A stretch of 41,987 bases of DNA. Origin: CAZTTG01 sp964615935. Lineage in GTDB: Bacteria > Planctomycetota > UBA1135 > GCA-002686595. The translations under genes were made by a program, and so were the position numbers. Shown piece after piece: positions 1 through 8,013 of this stretch (its first letter is position 1; each line of letters begins with the position of its first letter). The notes beneath the pieces are model-generated. The model ran no database searches. It worked only from the letters and a program-made list of their open reading frames with translations, and was not told the origin of the DNA. Location of the stretch: positions 1 to 41,987 of the forward strand of contig CAZTTG010000052.1 of assembly GCA_964615935.1 (NCBI GenBank), read 5' to 3'.

Positions 1-300
1 TTTCCAGAGCCGGTTCAGTGCCTTCGCCACTCGGATCTTGAAGCCCTGCATGGCCCTGGCCAGGCACTGCTCGCTGTTCGAGTCGACCAGCAGGTGCAGG
101 TGGTTCGAGAGGATGGACCAGTGACAGATCCGAACGCCGAAGCGGTTCTTGGCCGCCCGTATGGTCGGCAGCAGAACCCTCAGCGTCCTCTGATTCCGCA
201 GCGGCGGCAGTCCATCCTTCAGGTGCATCGAAACGTGCAGAGGTCCCGCGGCGCAGGGTCGTTTCGAGTGCGGAACTCTCGAGCTGGTGCGTTCGTTCAT
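1..300 (-). CDS. Y1 (REP-associated type) transposase, 5' part, cut by window edge
   Basis: One hundred codons read from ATG at 300 to the window edge without a stop, so the 3' part, including the expected catalytic tyrosine, lies outside. The HUH signature is visible as NHLHLLVD, with H67 and H69 as the metal-binding pair. An earlier LHVSMHLKDGLPPLRN segment and the RFGVRICHWSILS strand match the Y1_Tnp/RAYT family, single-strand DNA transposases that act on palindromic hairpin ends. A GGAGGAGA ribosome binding site precedes the ATG. The gene faces away from the tamB cluster and a perfect palindrome lies about 84 bp upstream of its start. Family assignment is firm from the HxH motif and context strands. 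Whether the gene is intact and active cannot be judged here. Confidence 0.85.
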   Translation of the reverse strand, partial: MNERTSSRVPHSKRPCAAGPLHVSMHLKDGLPPLRNQRTLRVLLPTIRAAKNRFGVRICHWSILSNHLHLLVDSNSEQCLARAMQGFKIRVAKALNRLWK

Positions 301-383
301 GTGCAGATCTCCTCCGCAGAAGGCGCGCTGTTTCCATCTACTAAGACGAACGCAATCGCTCCTGGTTTCACTCCATCCCGGCA

Positions 384-405
384 AATATGTGCCGCGGCAC
401 ATATT
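384..405. repeat. Perfect 22-bp palindrome upstream of the Y1 transposase
   Basis: The half-site AATATGTGCCG is followed directly by its exact reverse complement, giving an 11+11 bp palindrome with no spacer. It is AT-rich at its outer arms in an otherwise extremely GC-rich stretch. It lies in the presumed promoter or leader region of the minus-strand transposase. It could be an operator or a hairpin recognised by the Y1 transposase; the sequence does not decide. Confidence 0.8.
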
Positions 406-900
406 CCCCCGGGCGTTCGCGCGCGGGGCGGACTTCGGTGTTCGGAGGCGCCCGCGGCCCCGGCCCCCGGGGGCGCCGGGGGGCCGGTCCAGAGGCCCCG
501 CGCGCGGACGGGGCCCCGGAAAGCCCGGCCAGGTGACAGCACCCACCCGCCCCAGACACCATTCCCCGCGACCCACCCGCAACCACCGGCCGATCCCGCG
601 CGTCCCCCGGGCGGAAGGGGGGCGTTCCCCCGGGGGACCCCTGGAACCCTCCCGGCGAGCCCGACGGGCGCCGGAACCCCAGCAAGCGATCTGTAACCCC
701 CCAACAGGACGGAACCCCACCCAGGACCGCTGCGTCACAGGGGTGGCCTCCCGCAGAGCCTCGATCACGCACCCCCCGAGTGTCCCACACAACGCTTCCC
801 GGTGCGATGCGGCCTCCCGTCCCCAGGGCAGAGGGTGGGAGGCCGCTCCTTTGGGCCGGAGAACGGGCCCTCCGGCGGTCGCGGGCCACCAGGGGGCCCG

Positions 901-950
901 GCCGGGGCGATCCCGCCCCGGCTGGCGCAGTGGATCCCTTCGGGTAGAAT
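901..950 (+). promoter_or_regulatory. Possible promoter with inverted repeat, upstream of tamB-like gene
   Basis: GCCGGGGCG and its exact complement CGCCCCGGC (901-909 and 914-922) enclose a 4-base loop. TAGAAT at 945-950 resembles a -10 hexamer, 28 bp before the chosen ATG at 979. The matching -35 position (CTGGCG, 922-927) is poor and overlaps the inverted repeat. If the -10 is real, the repeat would be placed to act as an operator. The call is tentative. Confidence 0.3.
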
Positions 951-978
951 CCGCCGCCCTCGCCTCCCCGGGGGTCGA

Positions 979-3900
979 ATGCTCCCCGTGACCCCCGAGA
1001 TGAACGCCCTCCCAGAGGTGCCCGAGCCCGGGCGGCCGCGCAGGCCCCGGCGGCGCCGCCTCCTGCGCCTGGCGGCCATCCTGATCGGGGCCGGCACCCT
1101 GGGGCTGATCGCGCTCTACCTCCTCCGGGGGAGCCTCCTGGCCCCGACGCTCCTTCGCCTGGCGGCCGATCGGGCCGAGGCCGAGTACGGGCTGGAGCTC
1201 CAGATCGATGGGCTGGGCGGGAGCTGGCTGGGTGATCTCGTGCTGACCGGCGTGCGCGCGAAACGGGTGCGCGGAACCCTGCCCCTGGAGCGCCTGGATG
1301 CCGACCGCCTGCAGGCCGAATACTCCCTGTGGGACCTGGCGCGCGGTCGCGAGGGGTGGCTGCACTCCATCGGCGGCGAGCTCCGACACCTGGCGATCGA
1401 CCTGTCACGGCGGGGTCCCGACGCGCCCGAGCCGCGAGGCGACGAGCAGCCCTTCGGATTGTCGGCGGACCTCCCCGAGATCGCCCTGCGCGCCGCCGAG
1501 ATCGACCTGCGCCTCCCCGGAGACCGAAGCCTGAGGCTCGCGGAGCTGGACGTCGAGGCGGCCTCCACCGAGGGCGGACAGCGGGTGGAGGTCGCCCTGG
1601 CTCGCTGCACCCTCGAAGACCCCGAGCTGGGACGCCGGGAGGCACCCCTGCAGGCGACGCTGCTCTACCGCGCCGGCGAGATCGAGCTCGAGTCCCTCGC
1701 CCTGGGCGAGCTCCTGCGGACCGAGGGCGCACGCCTCGACCTGCGCGAGCTGGACCGCGGGCACGCGGCGTGGGACGCCCGGCTGCAGGTCTTCTCGGGC
1801 GAGATCGAGGTGCGTGGCGAGCGGCAGGGGAGTTCGATCGACACCGAGCTGCGCATCGCCGATCTGGACCTGGCGCGCATCCCCGAATGGGCGCCGATCG
1901 ACACCGACACCTGGCCCGCCGGACGCCTCGAGCTGTCGGGCGACCTCCGGATCGACCCCTCCGACCCCCTGGCCGGGGAGGCCAGTCTGAGCCTGGCCCT
2001 CCACGGCTTCGCCCTGGCGGATCGCGACTTCGTCCGCGTCGAGGCCGAGGTCGACCTGTCCGGCGGCACCCTGAGCGTTCCGCGACTCGAGGCCCTTCAG
2101 GATGGAAACCGCATCGCGCTCTCGGGCGGGATCCTGCCCCTCGATCAGGCGGGGAGCGAAGGCGGGATCCTGGACCTGCTCGCCCGCGCAGAGGGCCGGC
2201 TGGAGGCCGAGATCCGCGATCTGCCCGCCCTGATCGGCGAGGGTCGGGCGACCCGCGCCGCGCGCACCCTGCCCGCGCACTCCATCGAGCTCGCGGCGGG
2301 GATCTCCGGGGGCTCGATCGAGATCGAGGCCGCCCGGCTGAGCACCCCCGGCGGAGAGCTGGTGGCCCGGAGCGGCCGGCTGGATCTCGCCGCGACGAGC
2401 TCGATCGCCGACGCCCACCTCGACCTGGACCTGCTGGCGGACTTCGAGGACCTCGCCGACCTCGGCCGGATCCTCGAGACCGAGCCCTGGTCGGGGAGCC
2501 TGCGGGGCGCGGTCCGGATCGTCGGTCCCCTGAGCGCTCCCGTCGGCGAGCTGGACCTGGGAGGCGGCGAGGTGGTCGTCGCCGGCCGCCCCCTCGGGGA
2601 GGTCGCGGTGCGCGTCCACCTCGACGGCGAGCGGGCGCAGGTCGAGCGCTTCGAGGCCCGGGATCCGCGCGGCCGGCTGACCCTCTCGGGCAGCTACAGC
2701 TTCTCCGATGGCCGGCTGGAAGGCGCTTCCCTCGAGATGGAGACGGCCGACCTCGCGCAGCTCGCACCCGCGGCCTTCGCGGGCGGTCGGGCCCAGCTCT
2801 CCGCGACCCTCGAGGGTCCGCTGCGCGCGCCCACGGGTCCCCTGACCCTCGAGGCGGCGGACGTCGAGCTCCGCGGCCGCCGGATCGACTCGCTGCGGCT
2901 TCGGGGGGAGCTGGCGGGCCTCGACCTGCGCCTGGAGGAGCTCGCGGCCACCGGCCCCGACGGCGGGCTGGTCGCCAGCGGCGAGCTGCGCCGATCCGAG
3001 GACGGGCGGCAGCTCGACGCGACGCTCCGGACCCTGGTGCTCGAGCGCGATGCGCAGACCCTGTCGCTGGAGCGGCCCGCCCGGATCGCGCTCACCGACG
3101 GCCGGGTCCAGGTCGGCCCCCTGGAGCTCTCCGGGGAGCTCGGCCGCGCGACCCTCGCGCTGAGCCTGGAGGGTGAGGAGCAGATCCTCTCCATCTCCCT
3201 CGAGGACCTCGACCCCATGCCGGTGGCCGGCCCCCTCCTGCCGCCGGGCCTCGAGATCGAGGGGATCGAGGGCACCCTCGAGGCCCGACTCGGCCCCGGC
3301 CTCACCCGCGTGGCGGCGGACCTGAGCGTCCGGGAGCTCCGCCCGGCGGAGAGCGGACCGAGCTTCTCGCTGCGCGCGGCCGGCGAGCTGGCCGACGGGA
3401 TCGCGAGCCTGGAGGCGATCGAGCTCGCCAGCCCCGAGCACGGGAGCCTGCGCATCCAGGGGAGCTGCCCCCTCGACCCGCTGGGGGAGGCGCCCCTGCC
3501 CCCCGGCGAGCTCGACCTCTCCTTCCTGGCCGAGACGAGCGAGCTCGCGCCCTGGCTCGACTGGCTGGGCGGCGGCCTCGAGGGATCGGGGAGCGCGCGG
3601 ATCGAGGGGCGGCTCGGCGGGAGCTGGAGCGCCGCGCGGGGACGCCTCGAGATCGCGGGAGCGGACCTCCGCCTGGTCGTGGAGACCGGCGAAGGCGCGA
3701 GCGAGCTCGGGCCGGCGGTGGCCGAGATCGGGATCGACCTCCTCGAGGAGGGGACCGCGGCCCGGGTCCTCGTCCGCGGCGAGGAGGGCGAGGCCCGGCT
3801 CGAGGGGAGCCTCGGCGTCCCCCTCGACCTGGCCGGGCTCGTCGCGGGCGAGGGCCGGGCCCTGCTCGAGGGCCCGATCGACCTTCGGGCGGGACTCGAC

Positions 3901-5124
3901 CTGCCCGACCTCACCTTCGCGGCCGCGGCGACCGACGCCGTGCGCCGGCTGGCCGGCGCGCTCGACGCGGAGCTGCGGATCGAGGGCACCCTCGGCGAGC
4001 CCGAGCTCGGCGGCTTCGTCGCTCTCTCCGGGGGCGAGCTGCGGCTGGCAGGGGCCCTGCCCGCCCTGGCCGCCCTCGATGCGCGCCTCGAGCTGGAGGG
4101 CACCTCGATCCGCGTCGAGGAGCTCAGCGGGGAGCTGGGTGCCGCGCCCTTCCGCATCGCGGGCACCGCCGACCTCGCCGGGGAGGAGCCCGTGCTCGAC
4201 CTCTCGATCTCGGGCGAGAACCTGCTCCTCCACCGCCGGGCGGGGATCAAGGTGCGCGCCGACGCCGACCTCTCCGTGAGCGGTCCGCTCGGGGGCCTGG
4301 TGGCCCGGGGCGAGCTGGCCCTGACCGACGGGCGCTTCGTGAAGCAGGTGGACCTGCTGGGGAGCGCCCTCGGCGGGAGCGGCGGTGGACCCCAGGGGCC
4401 GGGCAGGGGCCTGGACCTCTCGATCGCCGACGAGGGCCCCCTGGCGACGATGGAGCTCGACCTGGCCCTGACCGCGAAGCGGCCCTTCACCCTGAAGAAC
4501 AACGTGATGAGCGGCGGGCTGCGCCCCGACCTTCGGCTCCTGGGCACCGGCCAGGTGCCGGTGCTGCGCGGTCCCGTCTACCTCGAGCCCACCCGCATCT
4601 CCCTGCCGGGCGGCAGGCTCCTGGTCGAGTCGGGCACGGTGCTCTTCCTCGAGGAGGATCCCTTCACGCCGCAGCTGGAGCTCATGGCCCGCGCGCGCAT
4701 GCGCGGCTACGACATCAGCGTGCGCATCAGCGGCCCCCTCGACCGACTCGAGATCGCCGCCAGCTCGGTGCCGCCCCTGCCGGGGGAGGAGCTGCTGGAG
4801 CTGCTCGCCACCGGGCGGCTCTCGGCCGACAGCTCCGCCGATCGCGGACAGCGCGCGGCCGAGTCCCTGGCGATCTTCCTGGCCCAGGACTTCCTGGGGC
4901 GCTGGTTCGCCAGCGAGTCGACCGAGTCCGGCGAGAGCCTGATGGACCGCATCGAGGTCCAGAGCGGAAGGGACGTGACCGAGAGCGGCGGCACCACCAT
5001 GTGGGTCGGCTTCCGCGCCCTGGGCCCGGCCACCGGCGCTGGCCGCGCGCAGGTCCTGACCGGCGAGCTGGACGAGTACGACAAGATCAACTTCGGCTGG
5101 CGCTTCGTGTTCCGCTTCGAATGA
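979..5124 (+). CDS. tamB: TamB-like translocation/assembly module protein (DUF490 C-terminus)
   Basis: A 1381-residue protein. The start at 979 is chosen because a short basic leader (RRPRRRRLLR) then runs into one membrane segment at about residues 28-49; ATG at 1000 is a reasonable alternative. The rest is a long repetitive beta-rich body with recurring LxLEGxL/GELDL-type strands, as in AsmA/TamB proteins. The last ~330 residues match the TamB (DUF490) domain, including the PVYLEPTRISLPGGRLLVESG and LPGEELLELLATGRL stretches. TamB-family proteins are anchored in the inner membrane and span the periplasm, working with a barrel of the TamA/BamA family in outer-membrane protein insertion or lipid transport. 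The stop codon overlaps the ATG of the barrel gene (ATGA), which implies translational coupling. Order and overlap support a tamB-tamA operon. Confidence 0.88.
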   Translation: MLPVTPEMNALPEVPEPGRPRRPRRRRLLRLAAILIGAGTLGLIALYLLRGSLLAPTLLRLAADRAEAEYGLELQIDGLGGSWLGDLVLTGVRAKRVRGTLPLERLDADRLQAEYSLWDLARGREGWLHSIGGELRHLAIDLSRRGPDAPEPRGDEQPFGLSADLPEIALRAAEIDLRLPGDRSLRLAELDVEAASTEGGQRVEVALARCTLEDPELGRREAPLQATLLYRAGEIELESLALGELLRTEGARLDLRELDRGHAAWDARLQVFSGEIEVRGERQGSSIDTELRIADLDLARIPEWAPIDTDTWPAGRLELSGDLRIDPSDPLAGEASLSLALHGFALADRDFVRVEAEVDLSGGTLSVPRLEALQDGNRIALSGGILPLDQAGSEGGILDLLARAEGRLEAEIRDLPALIGEGRATRAARTLPAHSIELAAGISGGSIEIEAARLSTPGGELVARSGRLDLAATSSIADAHLDLDLLADFEDLADLGRILETEPWSGSLRGAVRIVGPLSAPVGELDLGGGEVVVAGRPLGEVAVRVHLDGERAQVERFEARDPRGRLTLSGSYSFSDGRLEGASLEMETADLAQLAPAAFAGGRAQLSATLEGPLRAPTGPLTLEAADVELRGRRIDSLRLRGELAGLDLRLEELAATGPDGGLVASGELRRSEDGRQLDATLRTLVLERDAQTLSLERPARIALTDGRVQVGPLELSGELGRATLALSLEGEEQILSISLEDLDPMPVAGPLLPPGLEIEGIEGTLEARLGPGLTRVAADLSVRELRPAESGPSFSLRAAGELADGIASLEAIELASPEHGSLRIQGSCPLDPLGEAPLPPGELDLSFLAETSELAPWLDWLGGGLEGSGSARIEGRLGGSWSAARGRLEIAGADLRLVVETGEGASELGPAVAEIGIDLLEEGTAARVLVRGEEGEARLEGSLGVPLDLAGLVAGEGRALLEGPIDLRAGLDLPDLTFAAAATDAVRRLAGALDAELRIEGTLGEPELGGFVALSGGELRLAGALPALAALDARLELEGTSIRVEELSGELGAAPFRIAGTADLAGEEPVLDLSISGENLLLHRRAGIKVRADADLSVSGPLGGLVARGELALTDGRFVKQVDLLGSALGGSGGGPQGPGRGLDLSIADEGPLATMELDLALTAKRPFTLKNNVMSGGLRPDLRLLGTGQVPVLRGPVYLEPTRISLPGGRLLVESGTVLFLEEDPFTPQLELMARARMRGYDISVRISGPLDRLEIAASSVPPLPGEELLELLATGRLSADSSADRGQRAAESLAIFLAQDFLGRWFASESTESGESLMDRIEVQSGRDVTESGGTTMWVGFRALGPATGAGRAQVLTGELDEYDKINFGWRFVFRFE

Positions 5125-7184
5125 AGGCCCTCCCCTGGATCCTCCCGCTGGCGCTGGCCGCGGGCTGCCGCAGCACCCCCGAGGACGGCGGGGAGGGCGC
5201 CGCCCCGGCCGGGACCTCCGGCGTCGAGCTGCGCTTCGAGGGCAACGACGTCCTCTCCGGCCGAGACCTTCGCCGGGCGATCGTGGACGAGCTGGGAGAC
5301 CTCCAGCGACTGGGCACCAAGGCGGCGACCGATGACGCCGCCTTCGCGATGGAGGAGCACTACCGGAGCCAGGGCTTCCACGAGGCCCGGGTGGAGTACC
5401 GGTACGAGGCCGAGCCCGGCGGAGGCGCGAGGGCGCGTTTCGAGATCCGCGAGGGGCCGCGGGCGGTGATCGAGGCGATCGAGATCGAGGGCGCGGCGAG
5501 CTTCGAGGCGGCGGAGCTGGCCCGGCTGTTCGCCGGAGAGCGCGCCGGGCTGCTCGACCGCGGCGACCTCTACTACAGCCGCGAGGCGGTCTCCGGCGGG
5601 GCCGGGGCGCTGCGCTCCTTCTATCGCCAGGGCGGGTGGCTGCGGGTGGCGGTGTCCGAGCCGCGGATCGCCTTCGGTCCCGACCGCACCCGCGCGCGGG
5701 TTCACCTGGAGGTCGTGGAGGGCCCGCGCTTCCACCTGCGGGCGGTCGACTTCGCGGGCCAGGCGGGCCTCTCCGCCGAGGAGCTCCGATCGAGCGTCGA
5801 GGATCGGCTGGGAGCGCCCTTCACGCCGCGCGAGGCGGTCGCCCTGCGCTCGCGCCTGATCGAGGCCCACCGCCGGCGGGGCTTCCCCGACTGCCGCGCG
5901 GCCTACCGAGCGACCCGCGACGAGGAGAGCGGCGACGTGACGCTGCTCTACGAGATCGACGCGGGCGAGCGGGTGAGCGTCGGCGCCGTCACCGTCCGCG
6001 GCAACGAGAAGACCCGGGAGTCCTTCGTGCGCGAGCGCCTGCGGCTCGAGGAGGGCCAGTCCTACGACTCCGAGAAGGTCCGCCAGAGCTTCCGCGAGCT
6101 CTACCGCACGGGGCTCTTCGAGTCGGTGCGCATCGAGCTCGCCGAGGGACCGGGATCGGAGCGCCCGCTGCTGGTGGAGCTCGTGGAGGCGCCCAGCCGG
6201 GAGGTCTTCGTCGAGCCGGGCTTCGGCTCCTACGAGGGCCCGCGCCTGACCCTGGGGGCCACCGAGCGCAACCTCTACGGGACCGGCCTGGTGCTCCAGG
6301 CCGAGGCCACCGGCGGGGCGCTGGCCCAGGAGGCCACCCTGAGCCTGACCGACCGCTGGCTGAGCGCGCTCGAGCTCACCGCCAGCGCGGCGCTCTTCGG
6401 CAAGCATCGGGTGAAGCCCTCCTACACCCTCGAGGAGCTGGGGGCGGCCCTGTCCCTGGCGAAGCAGTGGACGCGCAGCTTCCACACCGCGCTGGAGTAC
6501 CGCTACAGCCTCACCGGCCTGCGCGACGTCCAGGTCAGCTTCGAGGGCTCGGGGACCTCCGCCGAGGTACGCGACTCGGACGTGGGCTCTCTCTCCCTGG
6601 CCCTGACCTGGGACGGGCGCGACCAGCCGGTGCTGCCGCCGAAGAGCGGGGCGCTGAGCCAGCTCTCCTTCGAGTGGGGCTCCTCGGCCATCGGCTCCGA
6701 GATCGACTTCGCCCGGGTGCACCTGCGGCGGTCGCAGTACTTCGAGCTGCGCGAGGGCACCGTGGCGGCCCTGGCCGTGCGCAGCGGCGCGATCGTGCCC
6801 ATGGGCTCGACCCACGCGATCCCCCTCCACGAGCGCTTCTTCAACGGCGGCGAGAACTCGGTGCGCTCCTTCCGGGAGGACATGCTGGGACCCCTCGATC
6901 GCCACGGCGAGCCCCGGGGTGGCGAGGCCTACTCGGTGATCTCGGCCGAGCTCCGCCAGGGGCTGGCGGGTCAGCTCTCGGTGGCCCTCTTCGCCGACGC
7001 CGGCAACGTGGCCCTGCGGCACGAGGACTGGCTGAGATTCGAGGATCTCCGCGGCGGGATCGGCGTGGGGCTGCGCTACCTGCTGCCCATCGGCCCCCTG
7101 CGACTCGACGGCGCCGTCAACCCGGATCCGCGGCCGGAGGAGTCCGACTGGGCCATCCACTTTTCGGTGGGGATGGCCTTCTGA
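5121..7184 (+). CDS. TamA/BamA-family outer-membrane barrel with N-terminal lipobox
   Basis: A 687-residue protein starting at the ATGA overlap with the tamB-like gene. Residues 1-16 (MKALPWILPLALAAGC) look like a lipoprotein signal peptide with the cysteine at 16, unusual for this family, which normally has an ordinary signal peptide. Several POTRA-like repeats follow (roughly 30-345; for example VSVGAVTVRGNEKTRESFV with its GN..T pattern). The C-terminal half is a 16-strand-type barrel. It contains FNGGENSVRSFRED, equivalent to the conserved GG.xSVRGF motif of Omp85 proteins, here with Ser for Gly, and it ends in an aromatic residue (GMAF). Omp85 proteins insert beta-barrels into the outer membrane; pairing with a TamB-like protein points to the TamA role rather than the essential BamA role, but this is context inference. 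Confidence 0.85.
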   Translation: MKALPWILPLALAAGCRSTPEDGGEGAAPAGTSGVELRFEGNDVLSGRDLRRAIVDELGDLQRLGTKAATDDAAFAMEEHYRSQGFHEARVEYRYEAEPGGGARARFEIREGPRAVIEAIEIEGAASFEAAELARLFAGERAGLLDRGDLYYSREAVSGGAGALRSFYRQGGWLRVAVSEPRIAFGPDRTRARVHLEVVEGPRFHLRAVDFAGQAGLSAEELRSSVEDRLGAPFTPREAVALRSRLIEAHRRRGFPDCRAAYRATRDEESGDVTLLYEIDAGERVSVGAVTVRGNEKTRESFVRERLRLEEGQSYDSEKVRQSFRELYRTGLFESVRIELAEGPGSERPLLVELVEAPSREVFVEPGFGSYEGPRLTLGATERNLYGTGLVLQAEATGGALAQEATLSLTDRWLSALELTASAALFGKHRVKPSYTLEELGAALSLAKQWTRSFHTALEYRYSLTGLRDVQVSFEGSGTSAEVRDSDVGSLSLALTWDGRDQPVLPPKSGALSQLSFEWGSSAIGSEIDFARVHLRRSQYFELREGTVAALAVRSGAIVPMGSTHAIPLHERFFNGGENSVRSFREDMLGPLDRHGEPRGGEAYSVISAELRQGLAGQLSVALFADAGNVALRHEDWLRFEDLRGGIGVGLRYLLPIGPLRLDGAVNPDPRPEESDWAIHFSVGMAF

Positions 7185-7253
7185 ATGGGTTGAAATGCCC
7201 CCCGCCCGATTCCCACCAACTGGAGCCGCCCCGGACCCGCGGAGACCACCAGG

Positions 7254-7508
7254 ATGAAGTACGCCAAGACCGTCTTTCTCGCCGTCCTGGTCGTCGTCGT
7301 CCTCTGGGTGGTCGTCCAGAACTGGTCGGGGGTTTCGGTGGAGTTCCTCCTCCTCGAGCTGGAGGCGCCGCTGCCGGTGCTGCTGCTGATCACCCTGGGG
7401 ATCGGCTTCGGGGGGGGCGCCTTCTGGAGCCGGTGGCGGCGCAGGGAGAAGGAGAGGCGGGCCCAGGTCGAGGCCTCCCAGGCGGCGGAGGCCCCCCCGA
7501 GCGAGTGA
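7254..7508 (+). CDS. LapA-domain small membrane protein
   Basis: An 84-residue protein with two hydrophobic segments (about 5-22 and 40-57) joined by a short loop with WSGVSVEFLLLE. A basic tail (RRREKERR) and an acidic Ala-rich end follow. This is the layout of the LapA/DUF1049 family. In Escherichia coli, LapA (YciS) is an inner-membrane protein connected to lipopolysaccharide assembly and LpxC turnover. The gene lies 69 bp behind the barrel gene, so it may be the third gene of the envelope operon. Family call is by topology and loop pattern; the exact function is not shown. Confidence 0.6.
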   Translation: MKYAKTVFLAVLVVVVLWVVVQNWSGVSVEFLLLELEAPLPVLLLITLGIGFGGGAFWSRWRRREKERRAQVEASQAAEAPPSE

Positions 7509-7599
7509 GTCCCGGGCCCGAACCGGATCCGGGGGGGCGGTCGCGCGCCCGCGGGCCCGGATGCTAACGTATGGCGGACCCCTGTGCCGAAGGGACGCC

Positions 7600-8013
7600 A
7601 TGCACCGAAAACGCCCCGCCCTGCTCCTCGCGAGCCTCCTCCTTCTCGGCTCCTGCGGCCCCTCCACGGCCGCGGAGAATGAGTCGCGCATCGCCCACTA
7701 CGTGAGCGGTGAGCCCGCTCGCCTGGTGCTCTCGGGCGTCGAGGTCACCGTCGAGCCGGAGGTCGAGCTGGGGGTGGTGTCGGTGAGCGGCTCGAGCGCC
7801 TCGCGCTTCCAGGCGAGCATCGGAAGCGTCCCGTCGGTCGCCCCGCGGGACGCCTTCTCGGCCTGGATCTCGGGACGCGAGCTCAGCGTGCGCGGCGGGG
7901 TGCTGGCCATCGGCGAGCGCCAGTTCGGCGCGGTCGACGCGGACGACGAGGTGCGCATCGGCCCCGATGGCGTGACGGTCAACGAGGAATCCCGAGGAGA
8001 GCTCCCCCGATGA
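7600..8013 (+). CDS. Small predicted lipoprotein, function unknown
   Basis: A 137-residue protein. ATG at 7600 is chosen over 7561 because AAGGGA sits just upstream and the product then begins with a clean lipoprotein signal (basic MHRKR, Leu-rich core, LGSC with Cys19). The mature part is acidic and beta-rich and shows no family I recognise. Its stop overlaps the ATG of the large membrane protein gene (ATGA at 8010), suggesting coupled translation and a joint role. Confidence 0.7.
   Translation: MHRKRPALLLASLLLLGSCGPSTAAENESRIAHYVSGEPARLVLSGVEVTVEPEVELGVVSVSGSSASRFQASIGSVPSVAPRDAFSAWISGRELSVRGGVLAIGERQFGAVDADDEVRIGPDGVTVNEESRGELPR

Larger units (their letters stand above)
301..978. other. 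Gene-free GC-rich region between transposase and tamB-like gene
   Basis: No reading frame here has convincing codon use; the open frames are Arg/Pro/Ala-rich artefacts of base composition. The plus strand is strongly C-rich from about 440 to 800. The region holds the 22-bp palindrome at 384-405, a 9-bp inverted repeat at 901-922, and a possible -10 box at 945-950 in front of the tamB-like gene. Nothing else is supported. Confidence 0.6.

Noticed and set aside
802..978. Upstream extension of the tamB-like gene to ATG 802
   Set aside because: The extra 59 residues are Gly/Pro/Arg-rich and would place the membrane anchor far from the N-terminus; ATG 979 gives the normal layout.
287..991. Plus-strand open frame before the tamB-like gene
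   Set aside because: Arg/Pro/Gly-rich with no ribosome site or recognisable domain; it looks like a product of extreme base composition.
1405..4233. Open frame of 942 codons on the minus strand
   Set aside because: Antisense shadow of the tamB-like gene with repetitive Glu/Gly/Leu/Gln composition and no domain.
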